A stretch of DNA of 10,722 bases. Origin: Pseudomonadota bacterium (GTDB lineage Bacteria; Desulfobacterota; JADFVX01). This document shows, one piece after another, positions 1-6,131 of this stretch. The notes under the pieces are model-generated. The model was not told where the DNA came from and did no database searches. It saw only the letters and a list, made by a program, of their open reading frames with translations. Every line of letters begins with the position of its first letter. The first letter of the stretch is position 1. Location: NCBI GenBank assembly GCA_015222555.1, contig JADFVM010000304.1, forward strand, positions 1-10,722. Reading direction: 5' to 3'. A program made the position numbers and the translations under genes.

Positions 1-29
1 GGTGTCTCATAATCTAAAAAGGAGTTGTT

Positions 30-689
30 ATGTCGACAGTTTTAATTACAGGTGCTAACCGTGGAATAGGCCTTGAACTTTGCCGCCAATTGAAAAAACG
101 GGGGCATACTATAATCGCCACATGCAGGAAAGCATCACCGGAACTGGAGGCGATGGATTTAACGATTATCAGTGATGTTGATGTGAGCGATGATGGTTCC
201 GTCAATAAACTTGCTCGCCAGCTGGAGGGTAGAGGGATAGACATTCTGATTAATAATGCCGGTATCTTATCTGTTGAGAGCCTGGGTTCTCTGGATTTTG
301 ATAGAATCCGAAAGCAATTTGAGGTCAATACCCTCGGTCCTCTGCGCGTTACTTCGGCGCTTTTAGGAAATCTGCGTGGAGGGGCGAAAATCGCCTTTAT
401 CACAAGTCGCATGGGATCCATTGAGGACAATACGTCGGGGAGTTATTATGGTTATCGCATGTCAAAAGCAGCCCTCAATATGGCGGCCGTCAGCTTTGCA
501 AATGATCTGAAATCTAGAAACATTTCTGTTGCTATATTGCATCCAGGGATGGTTGCAACTGAGATGACGGGAAAGAGAGGTATCCCTCCCGCAGAAGCAG
601 CCAGAGGACTTATTGCCAGAATTGATGAATTGAACATGGAAAATAACGGCTCTTTCCGGCATGCCAACGGTGAAAGGTTGCCCTGGTAG
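30..689 (+). CDS. SDR-family NAD(P)-dependent oxidoreductase
   Basis: This 219-residue protein is a classical short-chain dehydrogenase/reductase, a cytosolic Rossmann-fold enzyme that reduces carbonyls or oxidises alcohols with NAD(P)(H). The cofactor-binding motif TGANRGIG is at residues 7-14, the NNAG structural motif at 75-78, and the catalytic YxxxK is Tyr142-Lys146 (YRMSK). Ser130 is the likely catalytic serine, 12 residues before the tyrosine. The pattern around residues 126-149 (SRMGS...GYRMSKAALNM) resembles the C-factor/sniffer-like carbonyl reductase subgroup, although the substrate cannot be read from sequence. The length is slightly short for the family (about 230-250), mainly at the C terminus. 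The ATG at 30 is preceded by AAAAAGGAG ending at base 24, a strong ribosome binding site with 5-base spacing. The stop lies three bases before the DUF488 gene, so the two are probably co-transcribed. Confidence 0.93.
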   Translation: MSTVLITGANRGIGLELCRQLKKRGHTIIATCRKASPELEAMDLTIISDVDVSDDGSVNKLARQLEGRGIDILINNAGILSVESLGSLDFDRIRKQFEVNTLGPLRVTSALLGNLRGGAKIAFITSRMGSIEDNTSGSYYGYRMSKAALNMAAVSFANDLKSRNISVAILHPGMVATEMTGKRGIPPAEAARGLIARIDELNMENNGSFRHANGERLPW

Positions 690-692
690 AAG

Positions 693-1055
693 ATGGCCAT
701 TCACGTTAAAAGAATCTATGACAAATTGTCAGAAGAGGATGGTTCCCGCGTGTTAGTGGACCGGCTATGGCCTCGAGGTCTTAAAAAAGAGGATGCCCAT
801 ATTGACTTATGGCTCAAAGAAATTGCACCTTCTACAGAACTCCGAAAATGGTTTGATCATGATCCCCATAAATGGGAGGAATTTAGAAAACGCTACTTCA
901 GCGAATTGAAGAATAATTCTGAAACTATTACCAGACTGCTTCATGAAATGAATAAAGGTGAACTGACGCTGCTTTTTTCTGCAAGAAATGCAGAATTTAA
1001 TAATGCTGTTGCTTTAAAAGAGTATCTGGAAAGTATTACTACTCAAGGTAAATGA
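693..1055 (+). CDS. DUF488 family protein (YeaO-like)
   Basis: This small protein of 120 residues carries the hallmark of the DUF488/YeaO family: RVLVDRLWPRGL near residues 20-31, then DLWLKEIAPS and LRKWFDHDPHKWEEF. The family is widespread in bacteria, usually 110-125 residues long, and has no firmly established biochemical role, so none is assigned. The protein is soluble, with no signal peptide or membrane segment. The start codon lies three bases after the stop of the SDR gene and has no good Shine-Dalgarno sequence of its own, which suggests that ribosomes reinitiate from the upstream gene. The downstream neighbour is on the opposite strand and converges to within 11 bases. Family assignment is secure; function is unknown. 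Confidence 0.92.
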   Translation: MAIHVKRIYDKLSEEDGSRVLVDRLWPRGLKKEDAHIDLWLKEIAPSTELRKWFDHDPHKWEEFRKRYFSELKNNSETITRLLHEMNKGELTLLFSARNAEFNNAVALKEYLESITTQGK

Positions 1056-1066
1056 ATGTAATGCGT

Positions 1067-1624
1067 TTACTCTTTTCTGGCAACAATAGTCGCCACCGCC
1101 TTTTTCCGACCCCTTTCAACAAAAATGCCTTCCCGATAAAAGGTAATATGTAAATCTCCGAAGAGGTCAATCAGTTCATTGGGGGCCAGAAGATAATCAG
1201 GGTTTTTTGGTGAGCCGATTTCCTTCTGTTCTATGGTGAATGTCTCAAAGAGGATGGCGCCATTTTTTTTAAGCGCCCCTTTCATTGAAGGGATGAGAGA
1301 TCGTTCAAGATAGTTAAAATTTATGATGAGATCAAATGATTCAGGCGGAAGGGGAAAGCTTGTCAGGTCAACATGAGTAAAGGTGACGGGAAGTTCCTTT
1401 TTCTGCGCCATTTTTTTCCCTTTGTTGATGGCGGTATCAGAAAAGTCTACGGCGTCAACATGATAACCATGTTCCGCAAGAAAAAAGCTGTTTCTGCCCA
1501 TACCGGCGGCAATATCGAGTGCCATGCCGGCAGGGAGCGTTGAAATGAGTTCAGTCAGGATAAGGCTGGGCTCCCATTGACTTTTGTCATCCTCTTCTGA
1601 ATATTTTGCATCCCAGTCGGTCAT
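1067..1624 (-). CDS. class I SAM-dependent methyltransferase
   Basis: A 185-residue cytosolic methyltransferase with the seven-strand SAM-binding fold. Motif I is LDIAAGMGRN (residues 36-45). Motif II ends in the acidic ribose-binding Asp60 (VDAVDFS). The adenine-binding acidic region is HVDLTSFPLP with Asp86, and FDLII at 97-101 is the strand-4 motif. The short length and the VDAVDFSDTA pattern resemble TehB-like and Methyltransf_25/11 domains found alone in small methyltransferases. The acceptor molecule is not predictable. The ATG at 1624 (minus strand) is preceded by a purine-rich AAGGGGGGGA stretch a few bases upstream that can act as a ribosome binding site. The gene converges on the DUF488 gene and is divergent from the DUF2288 gene, so it is probably transcribed alone. 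Confidence 0.9.
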   Translation of the reverse strand: MTDWDAKYSEEDDKSQWEPSLILTELISTLPAGMALDIAAGMGRNSFFLAEHGYHVDAVDFSDTAINKGKKMAQKKELPVTFTHVDLTSFPLPPESFDLIINFNYLERSLIPSMKGALKKNGAILFETFTIEQKEIGSPKNPDYLLAPNELIDLFGDLHITFYREGIFVERGRKKAVATIVARKE

Positions 1625-1641
1625 CTACAATCCCCCCCTTA

Positions 1642-1670
1642 TTGACAGAAATCATTCATTTCGATAAGCT
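1642..1670 (+). promoter_or_regulatory. candidate sigma70-type promoter for the DUF2288 gene
   Basis: A perfect -35 hexamer TTGACA at 1642-1647 is followed after 17 bases by TAAGCT at 1665-1670, which matches only three positions of the -10 consensus. Transcription would start near 1677 and give a leader of about 55 bases. The site lies in the 106-base divergent gap between the methyltransferase and DUF2288 genes. The weak -10 keeps confidence low. Confidence 0.35.
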
Positions 1671-1730
1671 AGCAAAAAAAGTAATTTAGAGCAAAGATTT
1701 CCCTGAAAAATATAACACAATAAGGATTAA

Positions 1731-2039
1731 ATGCGAATGGTTTCAGAGGCTGAACAAACATTAAAAGGTAAATTGAAAAGTGAGGTAGGGATTACCGACT
1801 GGAAGGCGCTAAATGCGCACTTCATGCGAGACGCATTAATTACTGTTTCCAATGATCTCGATATTGTTGAAGTCGGGTTAATGATTGCTGAAGATAACAC
1901 TGAAAAGATGCAGCGTTGGCTTAATGAGGCTAAAATTAGCAAGCCGACAGAGAAAGACGTTGAAACCTGGAAAGAAAACTCAACGGAATTTACGTCTCTG
2001 ATCCTTTCACCTTATGTGCTGATTCAACCCTTACCCTGA
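1731..2039 (+). CDS. DUF2288 domain-containing protein
   Basis: This 102-residue protein matches my recollection of the DUF2288 family. It has an N-terminal helix, a tryptophan-led segment (ITDWKALNAHFMRDALITV), then LDIVEVGLMIAEDN, a WLNEAKI segment, and a C-terminal end of the form ...LILSPYVLIQP. Family members are small soluble proteins of about 90-105 residues with no assigned function. The start could be the ATG at 1731 or the one at 1737: AAGGA at 1722-1726 lies 4 bases from the first and 10 from the second, so the true N terminus may be two residues shorter. It stands alone between a divergent methyltransferase gene and the long leader of transketolase. The family call comes from the residue pattern; the role is unknown. 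Confidence 0.8.
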   Translation: MRMVSEAEQTLKGKLKSEVGITDWKALNAHFMRDALITVSNDLDIVEVGLMIAEDNTEKMQRWLNEAKISKPTEKDVETWKENSTEFTSLILSPYVLIQPLP

Positions 2040-2102
2040 TTCAAGTGATGATATCTGCCTTTAATGGGGGGATGTTGTCAGCAGATCGCCTATGAAAATC
2101 CA

Positions 2103-2133
2103 TTCAAAATTTTATATTTTATCCCTTTATAAT
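2103..2133 (+). promoter_or_regulatory. possible transketolase promoter
   Basis: A perfect -10 hexamer TATAAT lies at 2128-2133 in the 217-base gap before transketolase. The best -35 candidate is TTCAAA at 2103-2108, with a long 19-base spacer, so the assignment rests mainly on the -10. A start near 2140 would give a leader of about 117 bases. Confidence 0.25.
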
Positions 2134-2246
2134 CTGAAGCAAATCTGTTAAAATTCACGGACTTTTTTCTTTAGAGGTTGTACTTTTTAAAGGTGGTAAT
2201 GGAGGGGGTTCAGTCAACACAACGGAAAAAAATAAACATTTCTCTC

Positions 2247-2259
2247 GGAGGAAAGATTG
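2247..2259 (+). promoter_or_regulatory. ribosome binding site fixing a TTG start for transketolase
   Basis: GGAGG at 2247-2251 lies five bases before TTG at 2257-2259. An in-frame TAA stop at 2233-2235 rules out any start further upstream. The first in-frame ATG downstream is Met38, inside the conserved SGHPGLPMG motif, so starting there would remove part of the thiamine-diphosphate domain. TTG is therefore the only sensible start. Confidence 0.85.
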
Positions 2260-4269
2260 GATACCACGAAGCTAGACAAGGCAATTGTTCAAAAGGCCAT
2301 CAATACAATAAAATTTCTGTCCGTTGACGCAGTAGAACAGGCAAAATCGGGGCACCCGGGTCTTCCTATGGGATGCGCTGACATCGCTTTTATCTTATGG
2401 AATGAATTTCTGCGCTTTAATCCGGCAGATCCGGCATGGCCCAACAGAGACCGCTTTGTTCTTTCTGCCGGTCACGGCTCGTCACTCATCTATTCTCTTT
2501 TACACCTCTATGGTTTCGACCTGCCTATGGAGGAGGTTAAACAGTTCAGACAAATGGGGAGCCTGACCCCCGGTCATCCTGAATATGGACATACACCCGG
2601 TATTGAGACGACCTCCGGCCCATTGGGGCAGGGCTTTGCCAATGGTGTGGGCATGGCTCTCGCTGAAAGGGTTTTGGCGAATAAATTCAACAAAAATGGC
2701 AACAATATCATCGATCACTTCATTTACAGCCTCGTCAGTGACGGCGACATGATGGAAGGGATCGCCTCCGAGGCGGCGTCCATTGCCGGTCACCTCGGTC
2801 TTTCCAGGCTTATCTATATCTATGACAGCAATAATATCACCATTGAGGGCGATACGAATTTTACCTTTTCAGAAGATGTTGGTAAGCGCTTTGAGGCCTA
2901 TCACTGGCAGGTGTTAAAGGTCGATGGTTATGACCATGATGCCATACGAGAGGCAATTATTGCCGGGCAGAAAGAGGAAGATTGCCCCACATTGATTATT
3001 GCCACAACCCATATCGGCATGGGAAGCCCCAACAAACAGGATACAGCTTCTGCCCATGGCGAACCGTTGGGAGAAGAAGAGGTAAAACTGACAAAAGAAG
3101 CCCTCGGCTGGCCTGCCGATGAGAAATTCCATGTCCCCGATGAAGCAAGGGCCCTATTCAACAAGCGTGTCAATGAACTAAAAGATGATTACAATAGCTG
3201 GCAGGAATGCTTTAATAAAAGCATCAAATCAGATGCCGAGTTGTCTATTCTTTGGGACGCCCATTTTGAAAGAACCGTCCCTGAGGGACTTGAAGAAAAG
3301 CTTCTGGAGACGATTAAGAAGGATTCCCTCGCCACGCGTTCAGCTGCCGGTGATATGATTCAGGTTATTTCCAAAGAAGTGCCGGCGCTCATTGGTGGAT
3401 CTGCCGATCTTGCACCTTCAACGAAGACAAACATCAAGGGTGAGGCTTCCATCGGCAAGGGTGAATTTTCCGGCAAAAATATTCATTTCGGTATCAGGGA
3501 ACATGCCATGGGCGCCATGATGAACGGCATGGCCACCTATGGCGGCTTCATTCCCTACGGGTCGACCTTTCTTGTTTTTTCTGATTATGTCCGTCCTTCC
3601 ATCCGCCTTTCTGCACTGATGAAGGTTCAGGTCATCTATGTTTTCACCCACGACAGTATTTTTGTCGGGGAAGATGGCCCGACTCATGAGCCGGTAGAAC
3701 ATGTCTCATCGCTGCGGCTCATACCGAATCTCCAGGTCATCAGACCGGGTGATGCCACAGAAACAGCGGCAGCCTGGTGTGCCGCACTGACTCGCAGAAG
3801 CGGTCCGACGGCCCTCATACTGACCCGGCAGAATCTGCCTGTCCTCGACAGGACAAAGTATGCCCCCGCATCCAATCTGGGGAAAGGCGCCTATACACTG
3901 CTTGACAGTGAAGGAGAGCCTGAGATGATCCTGATAGCAAGTGGTTCCGAAGTGTCACTCGCCCTTGAAACGGCGGAAGCGCTGAAAAAAAATGGCGTTA
4001 ACATAAGGGTTGTTTCAGCTCCCTGCCTTGAACTCTTTGACGCGCAAGATGAGGCTTACAGGGCAAGTGTCATTCCTGAGCGCTGCAAAAAACTTGTCGC
4101 CATCGAGGCAGGCACAAGCGCCATCTGGCATAAATATACAGGACGAAATGGCTTGATAATCGGTATTGATCGTTTCGGGGCCTCTGCCCCCTGTCAGGAA
4201 CTGGCAGAGGAATACGGTTTTACTGTCGAGAATGTTCTGCGAAAAATAGAAGAAAAATGGGGCGCGTGA
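2257..4269 (+). CDS. tkt: transketolase
   Basis: This is a full-length transketolase of 670 residues, the usual size for the single-chain enzyme. It transfers two-carbon ketol units between sugar phosphates in the non-oxidative pentose phosphate pathway, using thiamine diphosphate and a divalent metal, in the cytosol. The N-terminal cofactor domain shows SGHPGLPMG (31-39) with His33. The thiamine-diphosphate/metal motif runs from GDG (163-165 region, SDGDMMEG) to Asn192-Asn193. SAHGEPLG follows with His267. The pyrimidine-binding domain has GGSADLAPSTKTN (from 380) and GIREHAMGA, with Glu415 as the catalytic glutamate that activates the cofactor. THDSIFVGEDGPTHEP follows at about 464-479. The C-terminal domain runs to the end. 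All key residues are present. 6-Phosphogluconolactonase lies downstream in the same orientation, separated by an inverted-repeat element. Confidence 0.98.
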   Translation: MDTTKLDKAIVQKAINTIKFLSVDAVEQAKSGHPGLPMGCADIAFILWNEFLRFNPADPAWPNRDRFVLSAGHGSSLIYSLLHLYGFDLPMEEVKQFRQMGSLTPGHPEYGHTPGIETTSGPLGQGFANGVGMALAERVLANKFNKNGNNIIDHFIYSLVSDGDMMEGIASEAASIAGHLGLSRLIYIYDSNNITIEGDTNFTFSEDVGKRFEAYHWQVLKVDGYDHDAIREAIIAGQKEEDCPTLIIATTHIGMGSPNKQDTASAHGEPLGEEEVKLTKEALGWPADEKFHVPDEARALFNKRVNELKDDYNSWQECFNKSIKSDAELSILWDAHFERTVPEGLEEKLLETIKKDSLATRSAAGDMIQVISKEVPALIGGSADLAPSTKTNIKGEASIGKGEFSGKNIHFGIREHAMGAMMNGMATYGGFIPYGSTFLVFSDYVRPSIRLSALMKVQVIYVFTHDSIFVGEDGPTHEPVEHVSSLRLIPNLQVIRPGDATETAAAWCAALTRRSGPTALILTRQNLPVLDRTKYAPASNLGKGAYTLLDSEGEPEMILIASGSEVSLALETAEALKKNGVNIRVVSAPCLELFDAQDEAYRASVIPERCKKLVAIEAGTSAIWHKYTGRNGLIIGIDRFGASAPCQELAEEYGFTVENVLRKIEEKWGA

Positions 4270-4300
4270 GAAAACTTCATCATTATTCAGGCGGGTTATA

Positions 4301-4425
4301 CTAATTAGTGTCCATCCGGAAATCCCCCTTAATCCCCCTTTTCAAAGGGGGAGACCAATGTCTTACCCCCTTTTTGTAAAGGGGGGTGAGGGGGGATTTG
4401 AGCTTTACGGATGAAAACTAATTAG
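4301..4425. repeat. 125-bp inverted-repeat, MITE-like element between tkt and pgl
   Basis: The element is bounded on both sides by the palindrome CTAATTAG (4301-4308 and 4418-4425). The terminal inverted repeats agree at 16 of the first 18 positions, then both continue to AAATCCCCC, with a seven-base insertion in the right arm. Inside are two further hairpins. TCCCCCTTT (4333-4341) pairs with AAAGGGGGA (4344-4352) across a two-base loop, and CCCCCTTT (4366-4373) pairs with AAAGGGGG (4378-4385) across TTGT. There is no ORF, no T-run of the terminator type, and no obvious target-site duplication. It looks like a non-autonomous interspersed element. Transcribed RNA would fold strongly, so it could also affect readthrough from tkt to pgl. 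Confidence 0.75.
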
Positions 4426-4492
4426 GCACTGATGTCCACAGATCAAGTGATATAAGCATGTATTCGTCATTATCAGTATCAGGAATGCATTT

Positions 4493-5248
4493 ATGGCGTT
4501 GGACAAAGCTGAAACAATCATATGCCACGACCTCAATGATGTGGTTGAAAAAGCCGCCACTTCATTCGCAGATACAGCCACTGAATTTATAAGAAAAAAA
4601 AGTCTTTTTAACGTTGTCCTTTCCGGCGGCTCAACTCCTCAGCCGCTATATCAGCTGTTGTCATCAGACCGGTTTCGCAATCAAATTGACTGGACAAGGG
4701 TGCAGCTATTCTGGGGGGATGAACGTTGTGTTCCACCTACAGATAGGGCCAGCAATTATGGAATGGCCACAAAGTCGCTCATCTCAAAAATAAAAATCCC
4801 CTTTAAAAATATACACAGAATAAAAGGGGAGATGGGAGAAGATAGCGCCTGTTTTTATGAAAAAGAGCTTAGAAGCTTCTTTTCCCTTGGAAAAGACGCC
4901 TTCCCGAAATTTGACCTCATCATCCTCGGAATCGGAGAGGACGGCCATACGGCTTCCATTTTTCCCGGTTCTCCCGTAGTTAATGAAACGTCGGATATGG
5001 TAGCGGCAGATTATGTGGATAAACTGAGCTCAACACGCATTACTCTCACGCCACCAACGATTAATAATGCATCAAATATCATGGTTCTTGCCTGCGGCAA
5101 CAATAAGGCAGATGCAATAAAAGAGATCTTTGAAGGTGACTCCAAGCCCGATATAATCCCCTCCCAATTCCTTCGCAAGGCAAAAGGAAAGGTTTCCTTC
5201 TTCCTTGACGAGCCTGCAGCATCGAAACTTGCATCTTTAAAAGCTTAG
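4493..5248 (+). CDS. pgl: 6-phosphogluconolactonase
   Basis: A 251-residue 6-phosphogluconolactonase of the SOL/DevB type, which hydrolyses 6-phosphoglucono-delta-lactone to 6-phosphogluconate, the second step of the oxidative pentose phosphate pathway, in the cytosol. The three family signatures are present: SGGSTP at 44-49 (phosphate binding), WGDERCVP from 74, and GIGEDGHTASIFPG at 146-159, which contains the catalytic histidine region. Length is typical (230-260). The ATG at 4493 has AGGA at 4481-4484, eight bases upstream. It follows transketolase in the same orientation, which fits a pentose-phosphate gene pair. The two are now 223 bases apart because of the inserted inverted-repeat element. 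No zwf or gnd gene is visible in the window. Confidence 0.96.
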   Translation: MALDKAETIICHDLNDVVEKAATSFADTATEFIRKKSLFNVVLSGGSTPQPLYQLLSSDRFRNQIDWTRVQLFWGDERCVPPTDRASNYGMATKSLISKIKIPFKNIHRIKGEMGEDSACFYEKELRSFFSLGKDAFPKFDLIILGIGEDGHTASIFPGSPVVNETSDMVAADYVDKLSSTRITLTPPTINNASNIMVLACGNNKADAIKEIFEGDSKPDIIPSQFLRKAKGKVSFFLDEPAASKLASLKA

Positions 5249-5267
5249 TCACTTGAACCATTTCTGA

Positions 5268-5309
5268 CCGAAACTCATCAAATATACAGAAGGTAAAATG
5301 ATGAGTCGG
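5268..5309 (+). promoter_or_regulatory. hairpin abutting the TVP38 ribosome binding site
   Basis: ACTCATCA (5273-5280) is perfectly complementary to TGATGAGT (5299-5306) around an 18-base loop. With a two-base AA bulge the stem extends by three pairs, CCG (5268-5270) with CGG (5307-5309). The right arm runs into the Shine-Dalgarno sequence GGGGAG (5308-5313) of the next gene, so folding could limit ribosome access. It could equally be a DNA operator. No T-run follows, so it is not a classical terminator. Confidence 0.4.
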
Positions 5310-5319
5310 GGAGTAGAAA

Positions 5320-6030
5320 ATGGAAAATGTGATTAAAGCGGGGGATAGTCCAGTTAAAAACCAATCAAATAACAAGAAGAAGAGTGTCGTCAAGCTCATC
5401 TTATTTGTTGTTGCTCTTGTTTCAATTATAGCGGCAGTTAAACTCACAGGTCTTGATGAGTACCTTGATAAAGAAAGGCTACAGACGTGGATTAATAGTT
5501 TTGGAGCCTGGGGACCCATTGTTTTCATGTTAATCTATGCCATTGCCCCCAGCCTTTTTCTGCCTGGCTTGCCCATAACTGTAGTCGCCGGCCTGGCCTT
5601 CGGCCCATTTTATGGGACACTTTATACAATAATCGGCGCTACTATCGGCGCCTCACTGGCCTTTCTTGTGGCCAGATATTTTGCCCGGGCGCAGATTGAA
5701 AACCTTGTCAGTGGAAAGCTAAAAGCCATCGATGAGGGCGTAGAAAAAAAGGGGTGGATATTTGTAGCCATCACTCGCCTCATTCCGCTTTTCCCCTTTA
5801 ATCTGCTCAACTATGCCTTTGGGCTTACCAAAGTAAAATTCAGCCATTTTGTAATCGCTTCGTTTATTTTCATGCTCCCCGGAACTGCGGCTTACGTTAT
5901 CTTCTCCAGTTCCATATTGGATGTCCTTAAAGGTCAAATCTCACCTGAACTGATCATTGGTCTCGTTCTTCTCCTCATCGTTTCTGTCATCCCTTTAATT
6001 TACAAGAAATACAAAGGGAAGAAAGGTTGA
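5320..6030 (+). CDS. TVP38/TMEM64 family inner-membrane protein
   Basis: A 236-residue integral membrane protein of the TVP38/TMEM64 (SNARE-associated, DedA-related, PF09335) family. A lysine-rich cytosolic N terminus (about 1-23) precedes a first membrane segment at about 24-44. The core follows, with the LPGLPITVVAGLAFGPFYGT re-entrant segment (81-100) and a glycine/alanine-rich helix (102-121). The conserved ITRLIPLFPFNLLNYAFG motif is at 151-168, FMLPGT at 184-189, and a last helix at about 211-228 before a basic tail. Members are proposed to move or flip lipids or carry out proton-coupled transport; the exact substrate here is unknown. The ATG at 5320 has GGGGAG six bases upstream. The 71-base gap after pgl holds an inverted repeat that may control expression. 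Confidence 0.93.
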   Translation: MENVIKAGDSPVKNQSNNKKKSVVKLILFVVALVSIIAAVKLTGLDEYLDKERLQTWINSFGAWGPIVFMLIYAIAPSLFLPGLPITVVAGLAFGPFYGTLYTIIGATIGASLAFLVARYFARAQIENLVSGKLKAIDEGVEKKGWIFVAITRLIPLFPFNLLNYAFGLTKVKFSHFVIASFIFMLPGTAAYVIFSSSILDVLKGQISPELIIGLVLLLIVSVIPLIYKKYKGKKG

Positions 6031-6041
6031 GGTGTACACCT
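6030..6041. repeat. 12-bp perfect palindrome after the TVP38 gene
   Basis: AGGTGTACACCT is a perfect 12-base palindrome that begins at the last base of the TVP38 stop codon. It has no T-run and no loop, so it is unlikely to be a terminator. It could be a protein binding site or chance. Confidence 0.3.
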
Positions 6042-6131
6042 ACAACTAAATAAGTTTTCGGAGTGGATATTTTAAGAATTACTGGTTGAAATTGAGGGGT
6101 TGCTCCTGTGTTTCGGATGCTTACCATAAAA

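Noticed and set aside
1045..1076. GTAAA...TTTAC dyad as a shared terminator between the DUF488 and methyltransferase genes
   Set aside because: The stem is only five AT-rich pairs with a 12-base loop, too weak to support.
2199..2333. Possible leader peptide starting ATGGAGGGGG before transketolase
   Set aside because: It has an upstream AAAGGTGG but runs out of frame into transketolase and shows no attenuator-like codon run or following terminator.
4333..4385. C-rich hairpins as an intrinsic terminator of tkt
   Set aside because: Neither hairpin is followed by a T-run on the plus strand; they are better explained as parts of the inverted-repeat element.
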